Notes under the pieces: generated by a model
What the model saw: the letters and a program-made list of their open reading frames with translations, nothing else
The model's database searches: none
What the model was told of the DNA's origin: nothing
Made by a program: the position numbers and the translations under genes
Shown: piece after piece, positions 1-10,291 of the stretch
How positions within the stretch are numbered: the first letter of the stretch is position 1
How the letters are laid out: each line of letters starts with the position of its first letter
Source: Chrysopilus asiliformis
Taxonomy: Eukaryota > Arthropoda > Insecta > Diptera > Rhagionidae
Length of the DNA stretch: 64,000 bases
NCBI GenBank assembly: GCA_964034945.1
Contig: CAXIUK010000008.1
Coordinates: 47,001 to 111,000, forward strand
Reading direction: 5' to 3'

Positions 1-190
1 GGAGAGAGGGGAAATTAAAATGGGACCAACTAGGGAGTGAACTCTGTCATCCACCAACGTTTCAACAAAATCCATGCAACGGCACCCAAGTACTGCGTGA
101 ACATACAGATATAAAATAAATAAATAAATAAATAAAGTTGGACCAAAACGAATTGATAACCTCCTCCTTTTTTGGAAGTCGGTTAAAAAA
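1..190 (+). repeat. 3' end fragment of a dispersed repeat, cut by the window start
   Basis: This stretch recurs almost unchanged at 29373-29551. The only clear difference is an insertion of about 9 bases after 'cccaagtac'. It ends in a short (AAAT)n run followed by a tail ending in GAAGTCGGTTAAAAA. At the other copy it follows a 122-bp tandem array, so this is probably the end of the same element type. No coding potential is seen. The sequence resembles tails of insect non-LTR-type repeats, but the class is not proven. Confidence 0.7.
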
Positions 191-396
191 TAAATATCTC
201 TAGCCATTTTTAGTATAAGAAAATCATGTGCTGCTCAGGAATTCAAACCTTAATATGCATATTGACTTTTATTTGAAATTTACTGTTTATTAAAATATAT
301 AGGTATAAATACACGACAATATAATTATTACCTTACATATATTATTGTTTTCATTTCTGTTGGCAGTCCCCAATGACTGCAGTTTTTTATTACTTA
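191..396. repeat. Duplicated non-coding segment (partner at 4886-5130)
   Basis: The run from 'aaatatctctagccattttt' to 'ttattacttaatt' is repeated at 4886-5130. The partner copy has about 35 extra bases near 4990. A HINE follows directly here, while a tRNA-like module follows the partner. No gene is seen in it. Confidence 0.75.
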
Positions 397-894
397 ATTA
401 TACCCGTATGGTGAAACCAAAGGGTATATTAACTTTGCCTTACCGTTTGTAACGCCAAGATCTCGTCATCGCACACAAAAATGAATTACACCAGTGTGTT
501 TAGAATGATGAAAAAAGTAGAATTTAGCATGTCCGTCCGTCCGTCTGTCTGTCTGTCTGTCCGTCTGTCTGTCTGTCCGTCTGTGGCGCGGATTGCGGGC
601 GCACGGATTGAGCTAGAGACTTGAAATTTTGCGCAGATTCGTTTTTCGTAAAATGTGAGGCTAAGTTCGTTAGTGGGCAAAAATGGACCATTAGGGGGGG
701 TACCCCCCATACGAACGAAAACGTTTTTTGCGAATATCTCAAAAACGGTACATCTTATCAAAAAAGTACAAGAACAAAAGTTATTTAGGATATGATTCTA
801 CATAAAACTCCCATACATCAAAATCCAATTGGAATAAATTTTAAAAAATCTTATTGGAAAGTTTGACTTCAAAGTGGAATATTGGTATAACTGT
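397..894 (+). mobile_element. HINE copy 1 (INE-1/DINE-1-like non-autonomous Helentron), 3' truncated
   Basis: The copy begins with the family start TATACCCGTATGGTG, shows AAAGGGTATATTA just inside, and has a TCTG/TCCG microsatellite at 531-584. After the microsatellite comes the conserved block containing CTTGAAATTTTGCGCAG. It stops at 'ataactgt' before the 3' terminal hairpin seen in complete copies (2689-3282, 5265-5815). The layout of conserved 5' block, central (GTCY)n, conserved 3' block, subterminal inverted repeats and 3' hairpin is that of Drosophila INE-1/DINE-1 elements. That classification is by structure, not by a search. Confidence 0.8.
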
Positions 895-902
895 ATTGGT
901 AT

Positions 903-1088
903 AAATTTCAAGTCTCTAGCTTAATCCGTGCGCTCGCAATCCGCGCCACAGACAGACGGACAGACGGACAGACAGACGGACGGACATGCAAAATTCAATT
1001 TTTTTTATCATTCTAAACACACTGGTGTAATTCATTTTTTTGTGCGATGACGGGATCTTGGCGTTACAAACGGTAAGGCAAAGTTAAT
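903..1088 (-). mobile_element. Partial HINE copy, inverted against copy 1
   Basis: This is the reverse complement of the HINE 5' part. It runs from the TTGAAATTT block through the microsatellite (about 948-985) to 'gtaaggcaaagttaat'. It directly abuts copy 1 in opposite orientation, so 397-1088 can fold back on itself over roughly 180 bp. Confidence 0.8.
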
Positions 1089-1252
1089 TAAAAGCTTTTA
1101 TTTAGCTTGCCTTCGTGTCTGTCTGTCTGTTTGTCTGTCAGATCAAATCTTGCAACCCAATTTTGACCCACTTCCACTTGTCCGATTGACTTGAAATTTT
1201 GCACACTTATATAAGTCCGATGACAATACAATATTTTCTCTACTTCGTCCTT
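1089..1252. repeat. TCTG-bearing repeat head, distinct family
   Basis: This begins 'agcttttatttagcttgcct', has a short TCTG tract at about 1119-1140, and then GACTTGAAATTTTGCACAC at 1188-1206. It leads straight into the 122-bp tandem array. No coding sequence is seen. Confidence 0.55.
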
Positions 1253-1862
1253 GTAAGGATAACGGAAGGTCCTGTAAGGATAACGTGATTATCCTTTTCT
1301 CCAAATTTTCCGGAAAAAAATCTATTCTGGGGGTTTTTGGGGTCGCTGAATCCGAATCTGTCATTAAAAAGTCAGTAAGGATAACGGAAGGTCCTGTAAG
1401 GATAACGTGATTATCCTTTTCTCCAAATTTTCCGGAAAAAAATCTATTCTGGGGGTTTTTGGGGTCGCTGAATCCGAATCTGTCATTAAAAAGTCAGTAA
1501 GGATAACGGAAGGTCCTGTAAGGATAACGTGATTATCCTTTTCTCCAAATTTTCCGGAAAAAAATCTATTCTGGGGGTTTTTGGGGTCGCTGAATCCGAA
1601 TCTGTCATTAAAAAGTCAGTAACGATAACGGAAGGTCCTGTAAGGATAACGTGATTATCCTTTTCTCCAAATTTTCCGGAAAAAAATCTATTCTGGGGGT
1701 TTTTTGGGTCGCTGAATCCGAATCTGTCATTAAAAAGTCAGTAAGGATAACGGAAGGTCCTGTAAGGATAACGTGATTATCCTTTTCTACAAATTTTCCG
1801 GAAAAAAATCTATTCTGGGGGTTTTTGGGGTCGCTGAATCCGATTCTCAAGTTAAAAAGCCT
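1253..1862 (+). repeat. 122-bp tandem repeat, 5 copies
   Basis: The motif GTAAGGATAACGGAAGG recurs at 1253, 1375, 1497, 1619 and 1741, and a decayed copy starts at 1863. The period is exactly 122 bp. Copies differ by single bases. Each unit holds GTAAGGATAACG twice. Related single-copy sequence lies at 6090-6175 and 31355-31450, so the unit comes from a dispersed element. Confidence 0.9.
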
Positions 1863-1940
1863 GTAAGGACATCTCATATGTAAGGATATATATTCGAAGA
1901 CTAAAAAGAACAAAATAAAAAAAATAAAAAAATAAATTTT

Positions 1941-2164
1941 TAAAAAAAGCTTTTATTAAAAAAGAATGCACTAAAAAGAAAAAAATAATTTTCTGGACGC
2001 TGTGTATCACAAATATAAAAGCTTTTAAAAAGCGAGATAAAGCATAAAACAATAAAATAAAAATTTATCTCGCTTTTAAAAAGCTTTTATATTTGTGATA
2101 CACAGCGTCCAGAAAATTATTTTTTTCTTTTTAGTGCATTCTTTTTTAATAAAAGCTTTTTTTT
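1941..2164. repeat. Near-perfect palindrome (foldback/MITE), arms of about 100 bp
   Basis: The arms 1941-2040 and 2062-2164 are reverse complements separated by about 21 bp of AT-rich loop. They contain TGCACTAAAAAG and GGACGCTGTGTATCAC. A longer-looped relative sharing TGCACTAAAAAG and the poly-A/T ends is at 27564-28059. No ORF is supported. Confidence 0.8.
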
Positions 2165-2272
2165 AAAAAAATTTTTTTATTTTTTTTTAAATGAAAATTA
2201 AAATGATTTAACAAGGCTTTTTTGCTCTTTTGTAAAATTTCATATTTTGGACTTAGCACAAATTCACTTTAA

Positions 2273-2597
2273 CTCTAATCCGCACACCCGGTGACTTTGA
2301 GTCACTGTTTCAGTTTTGAGAGTGATTGTTACGAATGTTAAAAAAAATTATTGCATTCACGCTCCTTGACTTTGTTTTTTTATTCCAATACTATTTAAAA
2401 ACGAAAAAAAAAATTAAATTTTTTTTACTACACCAATAATGATTCGCTTTTATTTAATTCATACCTAATACAGTCACCGTAACGGTTTTACCAGCAAAGA
2501 AAGGTTATTTTGGTTGAATTAAAAAATGCAAACTCACAAATTTTTTTTTAATTAAATGGCGTGGATTAAGGACAAAATTAGCCTGAGCTGATTAGGG
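2273..2597. mobile_element. piggyBac-like MITE with TTAA duplication
   Basis: The element begins CTCTAATCCGC and ends CTGATTAGGG. It is flanked on both sides by TTAA (2269-2272 and 2598-2601). TTAA duplication with CCC...GGG-like ends is characteristic of piggyBac. It shares its ends and much of its body with the 610-bp element at 12556-13165. It is too short to encode a transposase. Confidence 0.8.
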
Positions 2598-2688
2598 TTA
2601 AGCTGACGATATATCACATCCATATACTAAAGTTTGAATTGTTTATTTTATTTTGTTAAATAAGACTGAAATGTTATTTTTCTGTGTT

Positions 2689-2840
2689 TATACCCGTATG
2701 GTGAAACCAAAGGGTATATTAGATTTGCCTTACCGTTTGTAACTCCAAGATCCCGTCATCACACAAAAAAATGAATTACACCATTCTGTTTAGAATGATA
2801 AAAATAATTAATTTCTGCATGTCCGTCCGTCTGTCTGTCC

Positions 2841-2882
<42 letters not shown>

Positions 2883-3282
2883 CTGTCCGTCTGTCTGTCT
2901 CTGGCGCGGATTGCGGGCGCACGGATTGAGCTAGAGGCTTGAAATTTTGCACAGATCCGTTTTTCGTAAAATGTGAGGCTAAGTTCGTTAATGGGCAAAA
3001 ATGGACCATTAGGGGGGGTACCCCCCATACGAACGAAAACATTTTTTGCGAATATCTCAAAAACGGTGCATTTTATCAAAAAAGTGTAGGAACAAAAGTT
3101 ATTTAGGATATGATTCTACATAAAACTCCCATACATCAAAATCCAATTGGAACAAGTTTTAAAAATTCTTATTGGAAAGTTTGACTTCAAAGTGGAATTT
3201 TGTTACAACTGTTTGTCGTTCACTTAAATCACCATACGGGTTTTCAATAATTGCCAGATTGGCAATTATAGCTTTTGTTATG
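2689..3282 (+). mobile_element. HINE copy 2, full length
   Basis: This complete member runs from the TATACCCGTATGGTG start to the 3' hairpin ATTGCCAGATTGGCAAT and end TTTTGTTATG. Subterminal ACCCGTATGGTG is matched near the 3' end by CACCATACGGG. The microsatellite (2821-2901) is the longest of the ordinary copies. The element lies in a T-rich target without an obvious duplication, as expected for Helentron-type insertion. Confidence 0.85.
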
Positions 3283-3330
3283 TTTTTTTTTTACTTTTTT
3301 AAAATAAATTTTTTTAATCGATTTTTTTGT

Positions 3331-3472
3331 CTGAACCAAAACCGAACCAAAACCAAGCCCTTTGAGCCAAAACCGAACCAAAACCATAAATTTCAAAACA
3401 TGGAAACCAAAACCAAAACCAAAACCAGATATCGAAATAGTCCCTGAACCAAAACCGAACCTTTTTCAAAAA
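3331..3472. repeat. AACCAAAACC/GAACC low-complexity tract
   Basis: This is an imperfect repeat of CCAAAACC and CCGAACC units. The complementary strand therefore carries closely spaced GG runs separated by TTTT, which could form two-layer G-quadruplexes. A short open frame across it has the composition of the repeat and is not a credible gene. Confidence 0.65.
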
Positions 3473-3492
3473 ACATTTGGTTTGCATCTCTG

Positions 3493-3556
3493 CTCAGGAG
3501 TGATCGGGAAATGTTTTTTAGGCAAAATTAAGAGGTCGAAATTTTTCATGAATACA
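3493..3556 (-). mobile_element. F2 element 5' fragment
   Basis: This matches, in reverse, the F2 block that starts TTCATGAAAAATTTCGACC (compare 9245-9310 and 23875-23945). It stops before the microsatellite. The same block forms the right edge of array 2 at 63754-63845. Confidence 0.8.
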
Positions 3557-3645
3557 ATCTATATATTTAAAAGGCAAAGCGATTTTGTATGGATTTCTTT
3601 CGACAGACCTCCTGGAGTTCCTATTGAACCGATTTTGATGATTTT

Positions 3646-4202
3646 TATACCCGTATGGTGCAACCAAAGGGTATATTAACTTTGCCTTACCGTTTGTAAC
3701 GCCAAGATCCCGTCCTCGCACAAAAAAATGAATTACACCAGTGTGTTTAGAATGATGAAAAAAGTTGAATTTAGCATGTCCGTCCGTCTGTCTGTCCGTC
3801 TGTCTGTCCGTCCGTCTGTGGCGCGGATTGCGGGCGCACGGATTGAGCTAGAGACTTGAAATTTTGCGCATATTCGTTTTTCGTAAAATGCAAGGCTAAG
3901 TTCGTTAATGGGCAAAAATGGACCATTAGAGGGGGTACCCCCCATACGAACGAAAACGGTTTTTGTGAATATCTCAAAAACGGTGCATCTTATCAAAAAA
4001 GTGCAAGAACAAAAGTTATTTAGGATATGATTCTACATAAAACTCCCATACATCAAAATCCGATTGGAATAAATTTTAAAAATTCTTATTGGAAAGTTTG
4101 ACTTTAAAGTGGAATTTTGGTACAACTGTTCGAAATTTGATACGAATATCACCATACGGGTCTCCAATGATTGCCAGATTGGCAATTATAGCTTTTGTTA
4201 TG
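3646..4202 (+). mobile_element. HINE copy 3, full length
   Basis: Both ends are present: the start TATACCCGTATGGTG and the terminal hairpin at about 4169-4185. The microsatellite spans 3778-3819. The tRNA-like module at 4224-4281 follows immediately. Confidence 0.85.
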
Positions 4203-4460
4203 TTTTTTGTCTGATCAGTGCAGTGAGTTAGAAGTTGGACTACCATGCGCCAGGCACCGGGTTCGATTCCTATCGGTGACAAAATTCTTTTTTTTCTTTT
4301 CAAATTCTTTTTTGTTGATTTATTTACTTTTTTTAATATTTTATTACTTAATTTATATTTAAGTTTACATTTTTACTCCTGAATAATTGTTAGACTACAA
4401 TGCGCCAGATGTGCGGGTTCGATTCCGAGTGGTGACAAAATGTTTTTTTTTAAATTTTTT
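4203..4460 (+). repeat. Two tRNA-like (SINE-head) modules
   Basis: Two related blocks each contain a 'gcgccag' core, a B-box-like GGGTTCGATTCC (about 4258-4269) or CGGGTTCGATTCC (about 4412-4424), then GGTGACAAAA and a poly-T run. A third, decayed member is at 5148-5207. They look like tRNA-derived pol III promoters, i.e. SINE heads, rather than functional tRNAs. No cloverleaf with a proper acceptor stem is evident. Confidence 0.5.
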
Positions 4461-4608
4461 TTTGACCTTAAATTATTTATTTTATTTATATTATACTTCT
4501 TTAGGCGCGTTGGGCGATTTTTGGATGGGTAAAATTTTATGAGTTCGCGTCACCGACATGCTAATTTAACAGCTTAAGAATGCTGATTTGCTTTCATTTG
4601 ATTTTTTT

Positions 4609-4885
4609 ATACAGAAAAAATCGATTTTTTTTGGAAGACAGTACCGAGCAAAATAAAATTAGCGAGAAAATTTCTGAATAGCACGTGACTTTGTTATACA
4701 ACAAAAAATCGATTTTTTTTTTTGGAAAATATACGGTAAAATAAAATTAGACAGAAAATTTCTGAACAGCACGTGACTTTGTTATACAACAAAAAATCGA
4801 TTTTTTTTTAGAAAATACATATACAGCAAAATAAAATTACACAGAAAATTTCTAAACAACACGTGGCATTCTTATACAGAAAAAA
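4609..4885 (+). repeat. About 89-bp tandem repeat, 3 copies
   Basis: The units share AAAAAATCGATTTTTTTT, GAGAAAATTTCTGAA and CACGTG, which occurs at about 4682, 4770 and 4860. Copies are clearly diverged. Flanking 4461-4608 is AT-rich with nothing recognised. Confidence 0.75.
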
Positions 4886-5264
4886 ATAAATATCTCTAGC
4901 CATTTTTAGTATAAGAAAATCATGTGCTGCTCAGGAATTCAAACCTTAATATGCATATTGACTTTTATTTGAAATTTACTGTTTATTAGCATATATTTTC
5001 GAAATTTCAGGCTGAAAAATATATAGGTATAAATACACGACAATATAATTATTACCTTACATATATTATTGTTTTCATTTCTGTTGGCAGTCCCCAATGA
5101 CTGCAGTTTTTTATTACTTAATTTATCTTTAAAATTTATATTCTTACTACTGAATAAGTGTAAACTACATCGCGCCAGGTACGGGTTCCATTCTAAGCGG
5201 TGGCAAAATATTTTTATTTAATTTTTTTTTTGTTGAAATTGAGTTTTTTAAACGTAAAATTAAA
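4886..5264. repeat. Second copy of the duplicated segment plus a decayed tRNA-like module
   Basis: Positions 4886-5130 repeat 191-396 with about 35 extra bases. Positions 5148-5207 repeat the tRNA-like module of 4203-4460 with a degraded B box (GGTTCCATTCT). No gene is seen. Confidence 0.65.
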
Positions 5265-5815
5265 CATAACAAAAGCTATAATTGCCAATCTGGCAATCAT
5301 TGGAGACCCGTATGGTGATATTCGTATCAAAATTCGATCAGTTATACCAATATTCCACTTTGAAGTCAAACTTTCCAATAAGATTTTTTAAAATTTATTC
5401 CAATCGGATTTTGATGTATGGGAGTTTTATGTAGAATCATATCCTAAATAACTTTTGTTCTTGGACTTTTTTGATAAGATGCACCGTTTTTGAGATATTC
5501 ACAAAAAAAGTTTTCGTTCGTATGGGGGTACCCCCTTAATGGACCATTTTTGCCCATTAACGAACTTAGCCTCACATTTTACGAAAAACGGATCTGTACA
5601 AAATTTCAAGTCTCTAGCTTAATCCGTGCGCCCGCAATCCGCGCCACAGACAGACGGACAGACGGACAGACAGACGGACGGACATGCAAAATTCAATTTT
5701 TTTTATCATTCTAAACACACTGGTGTAATTCATTTTTTTGTGCGATGACGGGATCTTGGCGTTACAAACGGTAAGGCAAAGTTAATATACCCTTTAGTTT
5801 CACCATACGGGTATA
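5265..5815 (-). mobile_element. HINE copy 4, full length, minus orientation
   Basis: In reverse complement this shows the terminal hairpin at 5278-5297, the conserved 3' block, a microsatellite at about 5646-5685, and the CCATACGGGTATA end at 5802-5815. It is a complete element in the opposite orientation to its neighbours. Confidence 0.85.
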
Positions 5816-5865
5816 AAAATATCTGTTACGCATCGTCTTTTATTGGAAAAAGTGAAAACCATCTT

Positions 5866-6230
5866 CTCTATATATAAAATCGTTTAATCTGACGCCCAGC
5901 CCAAACCCCTGAAGATAGAGACTTGAAACTTTCAGAATATGTCCCAACCATCGCGTAGGCGCTCACTAATGCGAGATTTTTCGAAATTTTAGCGCTAAGT
6001 GGGAGAACGGGTGGTAAAGGGGGTTTGGGTGTTTTTAAACCGTGATTTTCGCCATGAATCCTGCTCAATAGGAGGCTGAAAAGTATCACTCGGGGGTTTT
6101 TGGGGTCGCTGATCCCGAATCCGGTTTTTTCAGATTTTCAAAATTCAAAACGGAAGGTCCTGTAAGGATAATGCAAATGCAAGAAATAACTTTTAGAAAA
6201 TTATCTTTAGATGTGTCCATTTTACTTTTT
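5866..6230. repeat. Dispersed repeat beginning TCTCTATATATAAAATCG
   Basis: This contains GAGACTTGAAACTTTCAG near 5910-5930 and GGGGGTTTTTGGGGTCGCTGA and GGAAGGTCCTGTAAGGATAA further right. The latter are shared with the 122-bp tandem unit at 1253-1862. The 'tctctatatataaaa' start resembles Helitron-type 5' ends, but no 3' partner is identified. The segment 6231-6350 holds nothing recognised. Confidence 0.45.
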
Positions 6231-6350
6231 ACCCATCTATATAATAAAAACTGTAAAGGGGACAATTTTTGTAATTTTGGATTTTCTCAAAAATATTGAC
6301 ATACATTGATGTATTTGGTCGTATAATACTGATGCCAAAAATGACATTTT

Positions 6351-6898
6351 TATACCCGTATGGTGAAACCAAAGGGTATATTAACTTTGCCTTACCGTTT
6401 GTAACGCCACGACCCCGTCATCACACATAAAAATGTATTACACCAGTGTGTTTAGAAGGACAAAAATATTTAATTTTTGCATGTCCATCCGTCCGTCCGT
6501 CCGTCTGTGGCGCGGATTGCGGGATGCACTGATTGAGCTGCAGACTTGAAATTTTGCGCAGATTCGTTTTTCGTAAAATGCGAGGCTTAGTTCGTTAATG
6601 GGCAAAAATGGACCATTAGGGGGGGGGGGGGCACCCCTCATACGAACGAAACCGATTTTTGTGAATATCTCAAAAACGGTGCATCTTATCAAAAAAGTCT
6701 AAGAACAAAAGTTTTTTAGGATATGATTCCACATAAAACTCCCATACACCAAAATCCAATTGGAATAAATTTGAAAAAATCTTATTGAAAAGTTTTACTT
6801 CAAAGAGGAATTTCCATACAATTGTTCGAATTTTAATACGAATATCACCATACGGGTCTCCAATGATTGCCAGATTGGCAATTATAGCTTTTGTTATG
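6351..6898 (+). mobile_element. HINE copy 5, full length
   Basis: Start, hairpin and end are all present. The microsatellite is short (6482-6508) and a run of 13 G occurs near 6618-6632. It is a useful member for comparing microsatellite length between copies. Confidence 0.85.
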
Positions 6899-7023
6899 TT
6901 CATAGTCAAAACTTGCCCACGGACTCTGGGTGAAAAACTACATATGTAAATGTTTAATAGAAAAATTACAAATTTAACTTTGATGTCTTGAATGGTAAAT
7001 GTTAACGTAAAAATAAAATATAA

Positions 7024-7304
7024 ATCAAACATTTCTTTTTTTTTGTGATGAGGCTCATATCGGCACTGAATGTACGTTCTACCAAATAGGAAGACGGAAA
7101 AGCAATCAACAGCTTAGCTTCTGTTATTTATTTTAACTTCCATATTAATAAAAATGTGTCACAATTTTTTTTATTTTATATTAAACCTTGCGCGGACCCC
7201 CTGACGTTGTTCAGGGACCCCCAAATCAATTTTAATTTTCCACGGACCCCCTGGATGATCCCGGGGACCCCTGGGGGTCCGTAGGGACCACTTTGGAAAC
7301 CACT
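7024..7304 (-). mobile_element. hAT-like terminal fragment
   Basis: Read from 7304 on the minus strand, this starts CAGTGGTTTCCAAAGTGG and continues with repeated GGACCCCC/GGGGGTCC blocks. That arrangement is typical of non-autonomous hAT ends. The other terminus and a duplication were not found. It abuts the 5'-truncated HINE at 7305. Confidence 0.45.
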
Positions 7305-7730
7305 GGTTTAGAATGATAAACAAAATTGATTTTTGCATGTCCGTCTGTGGCGCGGATTGCGGGCGCACGGATTAAGCTAGAGACTTGAAATTTTGAGCAG
7401 ATCCGTTTTTCGTAAAATGCAAGGTTTAGTTCGTTAAAGGGCAAAAATGGACCATTAGGGGGGTACCCCCCATACGAACGAAAATGTTTTTTGCGAATAT
7501 CTCAAAAACTGTTCATATTATCAAATAAGTGCAAGAACAAAAGTTATTTAGGATATGATTCTAAATAAAACTCCCATACATGAAAATCCTATTGGAACAA
7601 ATTTTAAAAAATCTTATTGGAAAGTTTGACTTCAAACTGGAATTTTGATACAACTGTTCCAATTTTGATAGGAATATCACTATACGAGTTTCTAATAATT
7701 GCCAGACTGGCAATTATAGGTTTTGTTATG
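7305..7730 (+). mobile_element. HINE copy 6, 5' truncated
   Basis: The copy starts inside the family at 'tttagaatgataaac' and lacks the TATACCC end. Its microsatellite is almost absent (GTCCGTCTGTGG at about 7340). The 3' hairpin is present with changes (GCCAGACTGGC). Confidence 0.8.
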
Positions 7731-8074
7731 CTTAAAATTTATGTTTGTCCTCTGTCTGTATGTCGGTCGGTATTTCTGTCTGTTTGAGTGAATGTTTGTT
7801 CCGGCATCACGCAAAAATGGCGCGGCCGATTTTGATCAAACTTTGCACACAGGGACAGTTATTGACAGAATAAGGGATCTGATTCTTTTTGATGTCAATC
7901 CCCGTTTCTTCTGATATCTCTTACTCAAGGGTGTCGGATCCAGTTTAATAGCAACCCCTTTCCCTCTCTTGAAACCTCTTTATGCGCTTAAGGGTTTCGG
8001 ATCCGGTTTTCACCATGAGAGAGGTCAGCCCACAGGGAAAATTTTTGCTCACTAATATCTACCCCTCCTTTTTA
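7731..8074. repeat. TCTG-bearing dispersed repeat
   Basis: This carries short TCTG/TCGG tracts (7748-7788), then GATCAAACTTTGCACACAGG near 7837, and two copies of a GGATCC-rich block. It has the same layout of microsatellite followed by a TTTTGCACAC-like motif seen in other families here. No coding sequence is seen. Confidence 0.5.
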
Positions 8075-8082
8075 TGTATAGC

Positions 8083-8587
8083 TAACGATGGTATCTTTTT
8101 TCGGACAAAAAACAGTATATTTCACCTAAAAATTTAAAAAAGCAGTAAATCGATTTGAAAAAAAAGTATTTTTCGCAGTATAAATTTTATTCAATGAAAA
8201 TTTGTGTCTTTGCTTTTAATTTCGACATTTTTATTCTTTTAAATTAACAAAAATCAAGCAAAATCAAAGTAACGCGTTCTGAAGAAGGATGAATAATGAC
8301 AAGACAGTAATCGATGGGGAAAGGAAGAAGCGAATCTATATGACATGTTGCCATCAATACTTCGCTGTTCGTCGTTTGAATGTATTTACACTTGCCATGT
8401 GTTGCCACTGTTTTGTGTTGCCACTGACGTTTTGCATTGCTATTAATAAATTTGAATTTCGAAACGTTAAAGAAATAAAGTTTTCTGAGTATTTAAATAC
8501 AGTATTTTGGGGAAAAAAGCAATTATGCAGTATTGGAGTCTGAAAAACAATATAATACTGCGAAAAACAGTATAGATACCATCGTTA
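8083..8587. mobile_element. hAT-like MITE with 8-bp duplication
   Basis: The ends are 13-bp inverted repeats: TAACGATGGTATC on the left and its complement on the right. Both sides carry the 8-bp duplication TGTATAGC (8075-8082 and 8588-8595). An 8-bp duplication fits hAT (or P) elements. An 84-codon open frame inside (8289-8543) matches nothing I recognise. Confidence 0.85.
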
Positions 8588-8595
8588 TGTATAGC

Positions 8596-8917
8596 CCTCA
8601 CCTGCTATCTTCTGCAATTCTAAAGGGATTTGGTGCTTCAATGTATGACATGAATTAAAAAGAATGACATTTCCCACAATATTGTCTTTCCCCGTGTGGA
8701 TAACCACCTTTTACCGTTATTGAATATATTGTAAGTAAACAGTACGATTTTGTAATACACCGTTGGGTCACAAAGAAAAATGTCTCTAAAAAAAAATTTC
8801 CCTTTTTTGGGTTAACTATATGCATTTGAGTCGAGGCCGAGTAAAGAGGAAGGCGAGAGCTGAAATATATTTAAATAATTTTACGTAACATCTCCATACA
8901 TCAAAATCCAACAATTC
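8596..8917. other. No recognised feature
   Basis: This is an AT-rich stretch without a credible ORF. A small piece near 8890-8910 ('ctccatacatcaaaatccaa') matches the HINE interior. Confidence 0.5.
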
Positions 8918-9044
8918 AAGCGCGAGGGGCGGGGCCGAAGGCCGAGTAGTTGTGGAGGCCGTAGGCCGACGGGGGCAGGGAGGCCGAAGGCCGACCTGCG
9001 GAAGGGGGATGAACCGCGAAGCGGTTTGGGGCGCAGCCCCTAGT
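8918..9044 (+). mobile_element. GC-rich island with hairpins, possible Helitron 3' end
   Basis: This short GC-rich island lies in very AT-rich surroundings. It has repeated GGCCGAAGGCCGA, a hairpin AACCGCGAAGCGGTT and a hairpin GGGGCGCAGCCCC. The island ends CTAG followed by T (9040-9044), as Helitron 3' termini do. The unusual point is that the last hairpin overlaps the CTAG rather than lying about 10 bp upstream. No 5' end was assigned. Confidence 0.45.
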
Positions 9045-10291
9045 ACTTTATTATACTCCGTAGAAGAAAGTAAAAAATGAATAACGGCGATCGCTACAAA
9101 TGAACAAAAACTTTGTACTTAATACTAAATTTTTTCGTTCATATAACAATATTTCGAAATTATTTTCGAACTCGTATTCGAAGTTTTGTATTTTGTTTTT
9201 GTTATATTAACTAAATTTTTGTTAAATAAAAAATTGTATTGTATTCATGAAAAATTTCGACCTCTTAATTTTGCCTAAAAAACATTTCCCGATCACTCCT
9301 GGGTCGATTGGAGTCATATTTAAAAAATGTCTTTCTGTCTGTCAGTCTGTCTGTCAGTCTGTGTACAAGATTTCTCAAAAACTAATAGAGCTAGCGCCAT
9401 GAAATTTTATAGGCATGTTGGGTCCTGAAAGGGGACGATCCTATCAACTTTTGGTGGAAATCCGTTAACCGGAAGTATCCAAAATGGCGGTTTTTCAAAA
9501 ATCGCAATTTCGTTTTTCTCGATTTACTCCCAAACTACGCGTTTTTTAGTGGCCTTAAGTATGACAAAACTTGGAGAAAATAAAATTTCCCACACTTTTG
9601 TCTTTAGCTATAACTCGATATCTCGACCTGTTATCGAGATAAACCGTTATTTCCAAAAAAAAAACAGTTTTTTGCGATTATCTCGAAAATTAACGGGTTT
9701 TTACTGACTGAATGTATGAAGTGAATTAATGAGAATGGCATTCTGAACAATTTTGTTTCTTACCGTTATCCGTTATCTTTTACCGTTATTGAGATATTTT
9801 CATTAATATGTAAAAAATCATATGTTTGCGAATAATTTGCAAACTAACGGTTTTTCGACAAATCAGTTAAACGAATAATTAAAGATGTTAACATTTTCTA
9901 CATTTTTGCCATTTACCGTAAATTGATATCTTTTACAGTTCTTAAGTTATCTCAAATTTTGTACGTTTTTGATATTTTTGAATAAACCAAGAATTTATTG
10001 GGAGGTCGTCTTAGGTTGACAACGCGACAGGGCTCTAGCGTAAATTGCGCAGGGTCGTAGATTTTGTAGAAGAAAGTTTTGTGTTGACCACAACTGATAT
10101 TTTTAAATAATGTATTAACCGGGTTATTTACTTTAATAAAAAAAAATTATGAATTCAAAAAAATGTATACAATTTTACTGTGCCATACCTTTTTTAATTG
10201 TATAAATTATTGTAGTTTGAATTCTATAACTCCAACATCCACACATTTTTATACACATTCACACATATTTAGATATTCGCGATTGGCGTGA
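9045..10291 (+). mobile_element. F2 element copy a, with CTGTCAGT microsatellite
   Basis: Positions 9045-9071 hold ACTTTATTATACTCCGTAGA, an F2 end motif, in inverted orientation. The F2 body starts at about 9245 (TTCATGAAAAATTTCGACC) and has the microsatellite at 9330-9361 (CTGTCTGTCAGT units). It then continues with GTACAAGATTTCTCAAAAAC and repeated TTACCGTTAT motifs. It matches 23875-24952 closely. The helicase remnant on the opposite strand follows, so the unit may descend from a larger Helitron/Helentron-like element. Confidence 0.65.

Noticed and set aside
486..7444. Many short minus-strand open frames ending in RTDRQTD-like runs (for example 486-761, 2759-3079, 3733-3996, 6438-6692)
   Set aside because: All are readings through HINE copies and their microsatellites. 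They recur with the element and have no gene-like constraint.
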